Program-made: the position numbers and the translations under genes
Origin: M3007 sp033764075
Lineage (GTDB): Bacteria; Bacteroidota; Bacteroidia; Chitinophagales; Saprospiraceae
Direction: 5' to 3'
Length of the DNA: 64,000 bases
Assembly: GCA_033764075.1 (NCBI GenBank)
Contig: JANRJH010000044.1
Coordinates: forward strand, 29,577-93,576
Part shown: positions 1 to 8,877 of the stretch, piece by piece
Numbering within the stretch: the first letter of the stretch is position 1
How the letters are laid out: each line of letters begins with the position of its first letter
The notes under the pieces: model-generated
Database searches by the model: none
Told to the model about the DNA's origin: nothing
The model's input: the letters and a program-made list of their open reading frames with translations, nothing else

Positions 1-292
1 ATTGCCGGTCATCATTTCGGTGTACAAGGACAAAACGTTCGATTTTGTCATCAAAACGCCGCCGGCCGCCATCCAGTTGTTTGAAGCCGCCAAACTCGCT
101 CCCGGAAAAGGTTCGCCCGAGCCCAACCGGAAGAAGGTAGGCTCGGTCACCTGGGAACAGGTGCGCCTCATCGCCGAAAGCAAGATGCCTGACCTGAACT
201 GCTTCACCGTTGAAGCCGCTATGCGCATGGTTGCCGGCACCGCCCGCAGCATGGGCCTGACCATTACCGGTACCGCCCCCTGGGAAAACTGA
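1..292 (+). CDS. rplK: 50S ribosomal protein L11, C-terminal part
   Basis: This is the C-terminal two thirds of ribosomal protein L11; the start lies before the window. L11 binds 23S rRNA at the GTPase-associated centre. The visible 96 residues match the rRNA-binding domain: a VISVYKDKTF strand, the FEAAKLAPGKGSPEPNRKKVG loop region, and the IAESKMPDLNCFTVEAAMRMVAGTARSMG helices (each quoted only in part here as landmarks). The gene order L11-L1-L10-L7/L12-rpoB that follows is the standard bacterial arrangement. The first in-frame TTG at base 2 is an internal leucine, not a start. Confidence 0.96.
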   Translation, partial: LPVIISVYKDKTFDFVIKTPPAAIQLFEAAKLAPGKGSPEPNRKKVGSVTWEQVRLIAESKMPDLNCFTVEAAMRMVAGTARSMGLTITGTAPWEN

Positions 293-293
293 T

Positions 294-367
294 TCGAGTG
301 TCGAATGTCGAGTGTCGAGTGTCGAATATGCTACGCTAAATCGACTCTCGAAATTCGACACTCGACA
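294..367. repeat. Heptamer tandem array forming a long hairpin between rplK and rplA
   Basis: Positions 294-327 hold five units of a 7-bp repeat, TCGAGTG or TCGAATG. The arm 313-327 (TGTCGAGTGTCGAAT) is perfectly complementary to 353-367, giving a 15-bp stem with a 25-nt loop. No U-tract follows, so it is not a clear intrinsic terminator. It may process or attenuate the L11-L1 transcript, or be only an expanded intergenic repeat. The array and stem are seen directly; any role is inference. Confidence 0.75.
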
Positions 368-419
368 ATCTAAAAGGGAGTTCCGCCCATCGGAACGCTG
401 AACCTTAAACAATTGAACA

Positions 420-1115
420 ATGGCTAACATGACCAAAAAGCGGAAGGCCGTTGAAACAAGAGTGGATCGCGACAAGCTGTATTCGCTGAACGATGCGATG
501 AGCCTGGTCAAAGAAGTGAACACTACTAAATTCAACGCCTCCGTCGACGTACACGTGCGTTTGGGCATCGACACCCGGAAGGCCGATCAGGCCCTGCGCG
601 GTACCGTATCGCTCCCCCACGGCACGGGCAAGACCAAGCGTGTGCTGGTGTTTTGCACACCCGACAAGGAAGCAGAAGCCAAAGAAGCCGGCGCCGATTT
701 CGTTGGTCTCGACGAGTACATTCAAAAAGTCCAGGAAGGCTGGATGGACGTGGACGTTATCGTCGCTACCCCCAACGTAATGGCCCAACTCGGCAAAGTG
801 GCGCGGATCCTGGGCCCTCGCGGCCTGATGCCGAACCCTAAAACGGGTACGGTGACACTGGACATCGCCTCGGCCGTTTCCGAAGTCAAAAAAGGAAAGA
901 TCGCTTTTCGTGCCGACAAATTCGGTATCGTTCACGCCTCGATCGGCAGGGTCTCCTTCTCACAGGAGCAACTCGCTGAAAACGCAACCGAACTCATCAC
1001 CACCCTCCACCGCATGAAGCCCTCTTCTGCCAAAGGTGTGTACATGAAAACAATTGCCGTTGCCAGCACCATGAGCCCGGGTATTCCCGTCGACCCCAAG
1101 TCGATCAAAGTGTAA
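420..1115 (+). CDS. rplA: 50S ribosomal protein L1
   Basis: Ribosomal protein L1 forms the mobile L1 stalk and takes part in release of E-site tRNA. In many bacteria it also represses its own mRNA. The 231-residue length is standard. The family signature region GRILGPRGLMPNPKTG-like is present (here VARILGPRGLMPNPKTGTVT), followed by KKGKIAFRADKFGIVH and the C-terminal TLHRMKPSSAKGVYMK. The ATG at 420 is the first start after the rplK stop and gives the expected N-terminus (MANMTKKRKAVE). Downstream, rplJ follows after 42 bases. Confidence 0.98.
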   Translation: MANMTKKRKAVETRVDRDKLYSLNDAMSLVKEVNTTKFNASVDVHVRLGIDTRKADQALRGTVSLPHGTGKTKRVLVFCTPDKEAEAKEAGADFVGLDEYIQKVQEGWMDVDVIVATPNVMAQLGKVARILGPRGLMPNPKTGTVTLDIASAVSEVKKGKIAFRADKFGIVHASIGRVSFSQEQLAENATELITTLHRMKPSSAKGVYMKTIAVASTMSPGIPVDPKSIKV

Positions 1116-1157
1116 CGCACAAATCAATCAACACTCACCATTTTCAACCATACGAAA

Positions 1158-1685
1158 ATGACCCGCGAAGAAAAATCCGCCGCGATCGCCGAGTTGAAGG
1201 AAGAGTTGGGAAGTACACCCTTCTTTTACCTCACCGACTCCTCCACGCTGTCGGTGGGTAAGGTGAACGCTCTCCGCCGCTTGTGTTACGAACAGGGCGT
1301 AAAAATGAAGGTAGCCAAAAACACCCTCATCCAGAAAGCGCTTGAAGACGCACCGGCGGAAAAAGGCTATGCTGCGCTGTTCGAAGTGCTGCACGGACCA
1401 ACCACGATCATGATCGCCGAAAACCCCAAGGCGCCGGCACTCCTGATCGAGAAATTCCGTAAGACAAACGAACGGCCGCTCCTGAAAGCCGCTTACATCG
1501 ACACCGCCGTTTACATCGGCGACGAACAGCTCGAACCGCTGACCAAACTGAAGAGCAAGGACGAAATGGTCGGAGAGATCATCGGCCTGCTCCAGTCGCC
1601 CGGTCGCCGTCTCGCCAGCCAGCTCAAGGCTACCGGCTCCAAAATCGCCGGCATCGTCAAGACGCTGGAAGAGCGCGAAGGCTAA
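1158..1685 (+). CDS. rplJ: 50S ribosomal protein L10
   Basis: L10 anchors the L7/L12 dimers to the ribosome through its C-terminal helix and binds 23S rRNA through its N-terminal domain. The 175-residue product begins MTREEKSAAIAELKEEL, as usual, and contains the conserved AKNTLIQKAL and GPTTIMIAENP segments. It sits between rplA and rplL in the normal order. An L10-leader autoregulatory RNA normally lies upstream, but only 42 bases separate it from rplA, so no separate leader can be assigned. Confidence 0.97.
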   Translation: MTREEKSAAIAELKEELGSTPFFYLTDSSTLSVGKVNALRRLCYEQGVKMKVAKNTLIQKALEDAPAEKGYAALFEVLHGPTTIMIAENPKAPALLIEKFRKTNERPLLKAAYIDTAVYIGDEQLEPLTKLKSKDEMVGEIIGLLQSPGRRLASQLKATGSKIAGIVKTLEEREG

Positions 1686-1782
1686 ACCCCTTAAGGCTTC
1701 CAAGTATCGCACCATAATGTGCCCCCAATCAACCGCTATTTCAACAACATTCGCAAATCACCCAATCTAAAATTCTACAACA

Positions 1783-2166
1783 ATGGCTGATCTGAAAGCT
1801 CTGGCTGAATCGCTCGTAAACCTTACGATCAAAGAAGCCAACGAACTGGCCAATATCCTCAAAGACGATTACGGCATTGAACCGGCAGCATCTGCCGTAG
1901 CCGTAGCCGCTATGCCCGGTGCCGGTGGCGGCGAAGCGCCCGCCGCAGTGGAGCAAACTGAATTCGACGTGATCCTCAAAGACGCAGGAGCCCAAAAGCT
2001 CAACGTCGTGAAAGAAGTCAAGAACCTGCTCGGTCTGGGCCTGAAAGAAGCCAAAGACCTGGTTGACGGCGCCCCCAGCCCGCTGAAAAACGGCGTTAAC
2101 AAGGCTGAGGCCGAATCGATCAAGACGGCACTTGAGGCTGCCGGTGCGGTAATCGAGGTGAAGTAA
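1783..2166 (+). CDS. rplL: 50S ribosomal protein L7/L12
   Basis: L7/L12 is the multi-copy acidic stalk protein that recruits and activates translational GTPases. The 127-residue sequence shows the N-terminal dimerisation helices (MADLKALAESLVNLTIKEAN), an Ala/Gly-rich hinge around residues 40-55 and the conserved C-terminal domain with EFDVILKDAG, KLNVVKEVK and GLGLKEAKDLVD. It directly follows rplJ and precedes a hairpin-bearing leader in front of rpoB. Confidence 0.98.
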   Translation: MADLKALAESLVNLTIKEANELANILKDDYGIEPAASAVAVAAMPGAGGGEAPAAVEQTEFDVILKDAGAQKLNVVKEVKNLLGLGLKEAKDLVDGAPSPLKNGVNKAEAESIKTALEAAGAVIEVK

Positions 2167-2280
2167 GTCCGGCTGCGTCAATCCCGGCCGGCCTCCCCAG
2201 GCCGCACCCGGTCGATTCGTCCTTCCGTCACTGCGACACTTCCGATTAACATGCACCCAGCACGACAATTCAATATTCCA

Positions 2281-2340
2281 ACAACGAACAGGCTTAACAC
2301 GGCCCCCGCAACGCGGAGCCTGTGTTAAGCCTCTCGTTGT
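2281..2340 (+). promoter_or_regulatory. Long hairpin in the rplL-rpoB intergenic leader (attenuator-like)
   Basis: AGGCTTAACAC at 2290-2300 pairs perfectly with GTGTTAAGCCT at 2322-2332, and the outer arms ACAACGA (2281-2287) and TCGTTGT (2334-2340) extend the pairing across a small internal loop. The whole structure lies in the 288-base gap between rplL and rpoB. In E. coli a partial terminator or attenuator and an RNase III site lie in the equivalent gap and set the ratio of ribosomal protein to polymerase synthesis. A similar role here is inferred from position and shape. There is no U-tract. Confidence 0.6.
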
Positions 2341-2454
2341 CTCTGCCGGAACCATCCGGCCCTTTCATACGTTCTAATGGTTCGCCATCAGCGCAATTCC
2401 CGCCGGTAAAAGAATCGGCAACGCGGTGCGCACGCCAAAAAGCACAATTTCAGC

Positions 2455-5400
2455 ATGACCATGAACGGCATCTCCTCCAATGGAGTGAACAACAAAACCG
2501 GCGTCCAGGTACGCGTTAATTTCGGCAAAATTAAACATGCCGGTGATTATCCTGACCTGCTGGAAATTCAACTTAAGTCGTTTCAGGAGTTTTTCCAATT
2601 GGAAACGACACCCGAAAACCGCATCAACGAAGGTCTGTACAAAGTTTTCAAAGAAAACTTTCCCATCACCGATGCGCGCAACATCTTTAACCTGGAATTC
2701 CTCGACTACTTCGTCGACCCGCCCCGCTATAGCATAGATGAGTGCATGCAGCGGGGTCTGACCTATTCGGTGCCCCTCAAGGCCAAGTTGCGCCTGTCGT
2801 GCAACGATGAGGAACACATCGACTTCCAGACCATCGTGCAGGACGTATTCCTCGGCAACATTCCCTACATGACGCCGAAGGGCACCTTCGTCATCAACGG
2901 CGCCGAAAGGGTCATCGTTTCCCAGCTCCACCGCTCGCCTGGTGTGTTTTTCGGACAAAGCTTCCACCCGAACGGCACCAAAATTTACAGCGCCCGCGTT
3001 ATCCCTTTCAAAGGGGCGTGGATGGAGTTCGCCACCGATATCAACCTGGTCATGTACGCCTACATTGACCGCAAGAAGAAGTTTCCCGTCACCACCCTCC
3101 TGCGCGCCATCGGCTTCGATACCGATAAGGCTATCCTCGACCTGTTCAACCTGGCCGATGAAGTCGCCTGCACGCGCGAAAACCTGGAGAACGCCGTCGG
3201 CCGCAAACTCGCCGCTCGGGTGCTTAAAACCTGGACGGAGGACTTCGTAGACGAAGACACCGGCGAGGTTGTGACCATCGAGCGGAACGAGATCATCCTC
3301 GAACGCGATACCGTGCTCGACGCCGATAACATTGAGTTTATTCTCGAGGCCGGCTCCACTACCGTCATCTTGCAGCGTACCGACGTGGAGGAGGACTTCT
3401 CCATCATCTACAATACCCTTCAGAAAGATCCGACCTCCAGCGAACTGGAGGCCGTGACCTACATATACCGCCAACTGCGCGGTAGCGACCCCCCGGACGA
3501 CGAGACCGCCCGCGGCATCATCGACAAGCTCTTTTTCTCCGACAAACGCTACAACCTCGGCGACGTCGGCCGCTTCAAGATCAACCGCAAACTCCAACTC
3601 GATATCCCGGACGACAACCTGGTGCTGACCAAGGAGGACATCATCGCCATCGTGCGCTACATCGTCAGCCTGATCAACAACAAAGCCGAGATAGACGATA
3701 TTGATCACCTCTCCAACCGCCGCGTGCGGTCGGTCGGTGAGCAGCTCTACGCACAGTTCGGCGTGGGCCTGGCCCGTATGGCGCGCACCATCCGCGAACG
3801 CATGAACGTGCGCGACAACGAGGTGTTCACGCCCATCGACCTGATCAACGCCCGTACCCTCTCGTCGGTCATCAACTCTTTCTTCGGCACCAGCCAGCTC
3901 TCGCAATTCCTCGACCAGACCAACCCGCTGTCTGAAATCACCCACAAACGGCGGATTTCGGCCCTTGGCCCCGGCGGTCTGTCGCGCGAACGCGCCGGTT
4001 TCGAGGTGCGCGACGTACACTATTCGCACTATGGTCGCCTCTGCACCATCGAAACGCCCGAAGGACCCAACATCGGTCTGATCTCCACCCTGTGCACCCA
4101 CGCCAAGATCAACAAGATGGGCTTCCTCGAAACCCCTTACCGCAAGGTGGAAGAGGGGAGGGTCATCCTCGAAGGCGATGTAGAATACCTGTCGGCCGAA
4201 GCGGAAGATTACCGGAAAATCGCCCAGGCCAACTCCCCTGTGGATGAAAAGGGCGCATTCGTGGAAGACCGCATTCGCTCCCGCGAGCACGGCGACTTTC
4301 CTGTGCTCACGCCCGAAGAGATCGAGTACATTGACGTGGCGCCCAACCAGATCGTGGGCGTCTCCGCCTCGCTCATTCCCTTCCTGGAAAACGACGACGC
4401 CAACCGCGCCCTCATGGGCTCCAACATGCAACGCCAGGCCGTTCCGCTCATCCGGCCCCACTCACCCGTGGTGGGCACCGGACTGGAGGCCAAAGTGGCG
4501 CGCGACAGCCGCATGCTCATCAACGCCGAAGGCAACGGCGTGGTGGAATACGTAGACGCCAACGAGATCATCATCCACTACGATCGTACGGAGGAAGACC
4601 AGCTGGTATCGTTCGAAGACGCCCGCAAAACGTATAAACTCACCAAGTTTATGCGCACCAACCAGGGCACCTGCATCAACCTCAAGCCCATCGTGCGCCG
4701 CGGCCAACGCGTCGAAGAAGGCGATATCCTCTGCGAAGGGTATGCCACCGAAAACGGCGAACTTGCGCTCGGACAAAACCTGAAGGTGGCCTTCATGCCC
4801 TGGAAAGGGTACAACTTCGAGGATGCCATCGTGCTGTCCGAACGCGTGGTCCAGGAAGATGTTTTCACTTCCATCCACATCGAACACTTCGAACTGGATG
4901 TGCGCGACACCAAACTCGGCGAGGAAGAACTGACTGCGGACATCCCCAACGTAAGTGAAGACGCTACCCGCGACCTCGACGAGAACGGCATCATCCGCAT
5001 CGGCGCCTGGGCGCGCGAGGGCGATATCCTTATCGGAAAAATTACACCCAAAGGCGAAACCGACCCCACACCAGAGGAAAAGCTGCTGCGCGCCATCTTC
5101 GGCGACAAAGCCGGCGACGTGAAAGACGCATCCCTCAAGGTGCCCCCCAGCGTGGGTGGCGTGGTGATCGATAAACAGCTTTTCGCCCGCGCCAAAAAAG
5201 ATAAGGTCCAAAAAGAACAGGAAAAACTCCTGCTTGACAAACTCGACGACGAGCACGCCGTAGCCCTCAACAAGCTGCGCACCACCCTCATCGATAAGCT
5301 GCAGCTGCTGATCAAAGACAAGGTCACCAACGGCATCCGAAGCATTTATGGCGAAGAAATGGTGCCCAAGGGCTCCAAACTGACCGTTCAGGCGCTTCGC

Positions 5401-6306
5401 GAGCAAATTGACTACAGCCAGGTAGACTACGGCAACTGGACTTCCGATGCTCAGGCCAACAAACTTATTGCCCGGCTGCTGCACAACTACAGCATCCGCG
5501 TGAACGAGGAAGTCGGCCGCTATAAGCGCGAAAAGTTCAACATCAGCATCGGCGACGAGTTGCCTGCCGGCGTACTGAAACTTGCCAAAGTGTACGTCGC
5601 CAAAAAACGCAAACTCAAAGTAGGCGACAAGCTCGCCGGCCGCCATGGCAACAAGGGTATCGTGAGCCGGATCGTGCGCAGCGAAGACATGCCCTTCCTC
5701 GAAGACGGCACACCGGTCGACGTGGTGCTCAACCCCCTGGGCGTACCCTCACGGATGAACCTGGGCCAGATCTTTGAAACCGTACTTGGCTGGGCAGGCG
5801 AACGCCTCGGACTCAAATTCGCTACCCCCATCTTCGACGGCGCCAAAACCGACGAGATCGAGGATTACATCCAACGGGCCGGACTACCCAGCCTGGGCCA
5901 AACCTACCTAAGCGACGGCGAAACCGGCGACCGCTTCCACCAGAAAGCGACCGTGGGTCTGATCTACATCATCAAGCTCAGCCACATGGTCGACGACAAG
6001 ATGCACGCGCGCTCCATCGGCCCATACTCGCTCATTACCCAGCAGCCGCTCGGCGGTAAAGCCCAGTTCGGTGGTCAGCGTTTCGGGGAGATGGAGGTTT
6101 GGGCCCTCGAAGCCTACGGCGCCTCCAACATCCTTCAGGAGTTGCTTACCGTGAAATCCGACGACATCCAGGGACGCGCCAAGGCTTACGAAGCCATCGT
6201 AAAAGGCGACAACCTGCCCGAACCGAATATTCCGGAATCGTTCAACGTACTCGTGCACGAGTTGCGCGGCCTGGCGCTGGACGTGAAATTTGAAAGCGAG
6301 GAATAA
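2455..6306 (+). CDS. rpoB: DNA-directed RNA polymerase subunit beta
   Basis: This is the beta subunit of RNA polymerase and forms half of the active-site cleft. The 1283 residues match the usual Bacteroidota length of about 1270. The rifampicin-binding region is intact near residues 475-525 (FFGTSQLSQFLDQTNPLSE, then GPGGLSRERAGFEVRD). GNKGIVSRI and the C-terminal PLGGKAQFGGQRFGEMEVWA segments are also present. The start MTMNGISSNG could equally be the ATG at 2461. Unusually, the next gene is not rpoC but a methyltransferase that begins 3 bases after the stop. Confidence 0.99.
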   Translation: MTMNGISSNGVNNKTGVQVRVNFGKIKHAGDYPDLLEIQLKSFQEFFQLETTPENRINEGLYKVFKENFPITDARNIFNLEFLDYFVDPPRYSIDECMQRGLTYSVPLKAKLRLSCNDEEHIDFQTIVQDVFLGNIPYMTPKGTFVINGAERVIVSQLHRSPGVFFGQSFHPNGTKIYSARVIPFKGAWMEFATDINLVMYAYIDRKKKFPVTTLLRAIGFDTDKAILDLFNLADEVACTRENLENAVGRKLAARVLKTWTEDFVDEDTGEVVTIERNEIILERDTVLDADNIEFILEAGSTTVILQRTDVEEDFSIIYNTLQKDPTSSELEAVTYIYRQLRGSDPPDDETARGIIDKLFFSDKRYNLGDVGRFKINRKLQLDIPDDNLVLTKEDIIAIVRYIVSLINNKAEIDDIDHLSNRRVRSVGEQLYAQFGVGLARMARTIRERMNVRDNEVFTPIDLINARTLSSVINSFFGTSQLSQFLDQTNPLSEITHKRRISALGPGGLSRERAGFEVRDVHYSHYGRLCTIETPEGPNIGLISTLCTHAKINKMGFLETPYRKVEEGRVILEGDVEYLSAEAEDYRKIAQANSPVDEKGAFVEDRIRSREHGDFPVLTPEEIEYIDVAPNQIVGVSASLIPFLENDDANRALMGSNMQRQAVPLIRPHSPVVGTGLEAKVARDSRMLINAEGNGVVEYVDANEIIIHYDRTEEDQLVSFEDARKTYKLTKFMRTNQGTCINLKPIVRRGQRVEEGDILCEGYATENGELALGQNLKVAFMPWKGYNFEDAIVLSERVVQEDVFTSIHIEHFELDVRDTKLGEEELTADIPNVSEDATRDLDENGIIRIGAWAREGDILIGKITPKGETDPTPEEKLLRAIFGDKAGDVKDASLKVPPSVGGVVIDKQLFARAKKDKVQKEQEKLLLDKLDDEHAVALNKLRTTLIDKLQLLIKDKVTNGIRSIYGEEMVPKGSKLTVQALREQIDYSQVDYGNWTSDAQANKLIARLLHNYSIRVNEEVGRYKREKFNISIGDELPAGVLKLAKVYVAKKRKLKVGDKLAGRHGNKGIVSRIVRSEDMPFLEDGTPVDVVLNPLGVPSRMNLGQIFETVLGWAGERLGLKFATPIFDGAKTDEIEDYIQRAGLPSLGQTYLSDGETGDRFHQKATVGLIYIIKLSHMVDDKMHARSIGPYSLITQQPLGGKAQFGGQRFGEMEVWALEAYGASNILQELLTVKSDDIQGRAKAYEAIVKGDNLPEPNIPESFNVLVHELRGLALDVKFESEE

Positions 6307-6309
6307 ACC

Positions 6310-7023
6310 ATGCTCCAAATCAACGCAACAGACCGGGATTACCTGAGCGGGAAATCGTTTTCCACCATTTATGAGTTTAGCCTCAAAGGGTCTTCCAACC
6401 CCCAAACCCGACTCGAATGGCTGGTGCCGATCGTCCGCGGCAAACGGGTTATCCATTTCGGTTGTGTGGATCACCTGTCGATCGTTGAACAACGACGCAA
6501 GGAAAAAACGTGGCTGCACGACATCCTGGCGCAACAATGTACCGACCTGGCAGGCATCGATATCGACGAACAAGGCATCCATTACATGCAGGGCGAAGGT
6601 TTCGAGGTATACCGCGCCAACGTGCTGACCGACCCCGCCCCCGCGGAAGTGCTCCAGCGCAAATGGGACTACCTCGTGGCCGGCGAAGTGCTCGAACACA
6701 TTGATAACCCTGTGGCTTTTTTGACCGCCATCCGGGAAAAATACGGTCCGGTGACGGACAAGATCATCATCACGGTGCCCAATGCGATGAGTTACACCAA
6801 CTTCCGCTTCGCGTTGCGCAACACCGAATTGATCAACTCCGACCACCGTTTCTGGTTCAGCCCGTTTACGCTCCTCAAGGTAGCCAAACAGGCGGGCATC
6901 GAACCCGAAGCGTACGACCTCTGTGTGGACGTGCACGCCTCGCCCCTCAGCATCAAATATTGGTTAAGAAACCGCCCCATGTTCCGCAACAGAGTGGTGC
7001 TGGTCGGACGGTTGAACGGATAA
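6310..7023 (+). CDS. Class I SAM-dependent methyltransferase inserted between rpoB and rpoC
   Basis: A 237-residue protein with the Rossmann-fold methyltransferase pattern: motif I-like KRVIHFGCVDHLSI near residue 44, an acidic strand end at GIDIDEQGI near residue 85, and a motif-II-like DYLVAGEVLEHIDNP near residue 120. The GEVLEHIDNP pattern is typical of the Methyltransf_23/UbiE-like branch that often acts in glycan or surface-polymer biosynthesis; the acceptor cannot be told from sequence. It starts 3 bases after rpoB and ends 3 bases before the next gene, so it must share the rpoB transcript. The first glycine-rich motif is weak (FGCVDH), as in several glycan-linked members. Confidence 0.8.
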   Translation: MLQINATDRDYLSGKSFSTIYEFSLKGSSNPQTRLEWLVPIVRGKRVIHFGCVDHLSIVEQRRKEKTWLHDILAQQCTDLAGIDIDEQGIHYMQGEGFEVYRANVLTDPAPAEVLQRKWDYLVAGEVLEHIDNPVAFLTAIREKYGPVTDKIIITVPNAMSYTNFRFALRNTELINSDHRFWFSPFTLLKVAKQAGIEPEAYDLCVDVHASPLSIKYWLRNRPMFRNRVVLVGRLNG

Positions 7024-7026
7024 TCC

Positions 7027-8049
7027 ATGAGCGCCATCGTTTCCACCTGGATCTACCTGGACGCGCCCGAAGAGCGCTCCGTGTACCCCCAAGTGGGTAA
7101 GCAATCGCACCTGCCGGCCTTTCAAATGGTGTATTGGCAATGCGTGGCGGTGTTTTACGCGCTCAGTAAACACCATAATCCCGGCGCGCGTCACCTGCTG
7201 TTTACCAACCAGCAGAAAGACCGGTTGCCGGTGAAAGACGGGTTTGATTGGGCCCGCTTTCTGGATGATCTGGGCGTCGAAGTGGTCACCCTGCCCCTCA
7301 CCTGGCAAACACCACCAGGGTATTTCGGGAGCTGGCGAAACCAGTTTTACATCTTCGACATCCTGCAGTTCTTTGAAAAACAGGTTTACAACGACGACAC
7401 CCCGCTGCTGGTGTTCGACTCCGACTGCCTCGTCAATCGACCGCTGGATCAACTTTTCGAAGAAATCCGGCGCCACGGCCTTATGGCCCTGCCGATACAC
7501 GACCACCCGCCGGAAGACAACATCAACGGCATCACCCGGCTCGACATGCGCGCGCTCTTTGCCGAGCTCGACGGTCGCGACCCGGGCATGGTTCCGGTGT
7601 ATTATGGTGGCGAAGTGTTCGCCGCCACGCCGCCCGTCGTCCGCCGCATCAACGCCATCATGCCCCCCGTCTGGGAAGCCATGATGGAGTGTCACCGGCA
7701 AGCCAGGGCCAAGTTCAACGAAGAAGCCCATTTCCTGAGCTATTGCTACCACAGGATCGGCCAATTCGGATCGCTTGAGCCGTGGATTCGTCGCATCTGG
7801 ACTTCCACGCGGTACACGGACGTGAAAGCCGCCGATGTAAACCTGCCCATCTGGCACCTGCCCTCGGAAAAGACCGGCGGCATCGCGCTTCTGTTTGAAC
7901 GGCTTCGCAAAGGCCAGACCCTTCCGGTGCATCCCGAGCAAATCGGGCCCCTGGTGGGTGTACCCCGGCGAAGCGTGTACCGAAACATCCGACACCGACT
8001 CAAGTACACCGCCCTGTATCGGTGGTGGCTGAAGGTCAGCGGATGGTAA
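7027..8049 (+). CDS. Putative glycosyltransferase (GT-A-like, DxD) between rpoB and rpoC
   Basis: A 340-residue cytoplasmic protein without signal peptide or clear TM segments. It has a DxD-type metal/nucleotide-sugar motif in a hydrophobic strand, LLVFDSDCLVNRPL, near residues 127-140, which is the usual GT-A layout. A second conserved-looking block, VYYGGEVFAATP, lies near residue 190. These features suggest a nucleotide-sugar transferase, but I cannot name the family. It is tightly packed between two methyltransferases (3 bases upstream, overlap of stop and start downstream), so the three genes form one translational unit. A glycan- or lipid-modifying role is an inference from the trio. 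Confidence 0.6.
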   Translation: MSAIVSTWIYLDAPEERSVYPQVGKQSHLPAFQMVYWQCVAVFYALSKHHNPGARHLLFTNQQKDRLPVKDGFDWARFLDDLGVEVVTLPLTWQTPPGYFGSWRNQFYIFDILQFFEKQVYNDDTPLLVFDSDCLVNRPLDQLFEEIRRHGLMALPIHDHPPEDNINGITRLDMRALFAELDGRDPGMVPVYYGGEVFAATPPVVRRINAIMPPVWEAMMECHRQARAKFNEEAHFLSYCYHRIGQFGSLEPWIRRIWTSTRYTDVKAADVNLPIWHLPSEKTGGIALLFERLRKGQTLPVHPEQIGPLVGVPRRSVYRNIRHRLKYTALYRWWLKVSGW

Positions 8050-8825
8050 ACGTTCGATTGACCATGGCTATACATACGCTCCACCGTTGGCGCAACGATT
8101 TTAACCTGTTCAAATTCTACACGAAAACCTGGTTTGCAGGTTGGTTTTTTACCCTTATGGGGAAAAAAAGTATGGTGTTGGATGGGGTTGACGTGCTGGT
8201 GCCTTACGACAAGGCGGATGTGCACCTCCGTGGTCAGTTTCAGATCGGCTCCTACGAAAGACAAGAGCGCGGATTCCTGAAAGCATATGTGCGCCCCGAC
8301 GCAACGGTGCTTGAACTCGGTGGTTGTCTGGGCGTGGTATCCTGCATTACCAACCGCCTGCTCAAACACCCCGAACGACACGTAGTGGTAGAGGCCAACC
8401 CGGAACTCATCCCCTACATCGAACGGAACCGGGCACACACAGGAAGCCGTTTTTCGGTTGAAAATTGCATCGTTTCAAGCCAGGCAGAACACGTTTTTTA
8501 CGTCAGTTCAGCCATCGGCGGAAGCAGTCTTCGCCGCAAGTCGGGAAAAGCCATTACCGTACCGGGAAAGACCGTTGCGGCACTGGAAAAAAAATACGGT
8601 CTGGCGTTTGACACCCTGATCCTGGACATTGAAGGCGCCGAGTTGGATTTCCTTCGCGAAAACAGCGCCTGGCTCCGGCAAGTGCATACCGTAATCATGG
8701 AAGTCCACCCGCACGCGGAAAACCTGTCCGACCAGGAAGTAGCCGAGTGCCGACAGATACTGTTGGACGCCGGATTGCCCGTAATCGAAACCAACGACCA
8801 GATCTGGGTTTTGCAGCGCCAATAG
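8043..8825 (+). CDS. FkbM family methyltransferase between rpoB and rpoC
   Basis: A SAM-dependent methyltransferase of the FkbM type, a group that methylates hydroxyls on sugars or polyketides. Motif I is VLELGGCLGVVSC, the acidic loop is VVVEANPELIPYIERN, and the family's late motif is clear as TLILDIEGAELDFL. I chose the ATG at 8043, which overlaps the upstream stop (8047-8049) and has GAAGG 7 bases upstream; an in-frame GTG at 8022 would add seven residues. The stop is 52 bases before rpoC. Together with the two preceding genes it looks like a small glycan-modification cassette carried inside the RNA polymerase operon. Confidence 0.85.
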   Translation: MVNVRLTMAIHTLHRWRNDFNLFKFYTKTWFAGWFFTLMGKKSMVLDGVDVLVPYDKADVHLRGQFQIGSYERQERGFLKAYVRPDATVLELGGCLGVVSCITNRLLKHPERHVVVEANPELIPYIERNRAHTGSRFSVENCIVSSQAEHVFYVSSAIGGSSLRRKSGKAITVPGKTVAALEKKYGLAFDTLILDIEGAELDFLRENSAWLRQVHTVIMEVHPHAENLSDQEVAECRQILLDAGLPVIETNDQIWVLQRQ

Positions 8826-8877
8826 CTGCCTTAACCCTCCTGCATATCATTTTTGGACCAAACACACCATCCAACAT

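Noticed and set aside
2374..4461. A 695-codon open frame on the - strand opposite rpoB
   Set aside because: It is the mirror frame of a GC-rich, conserved gene; the product has no known motif and rpoB is certain.
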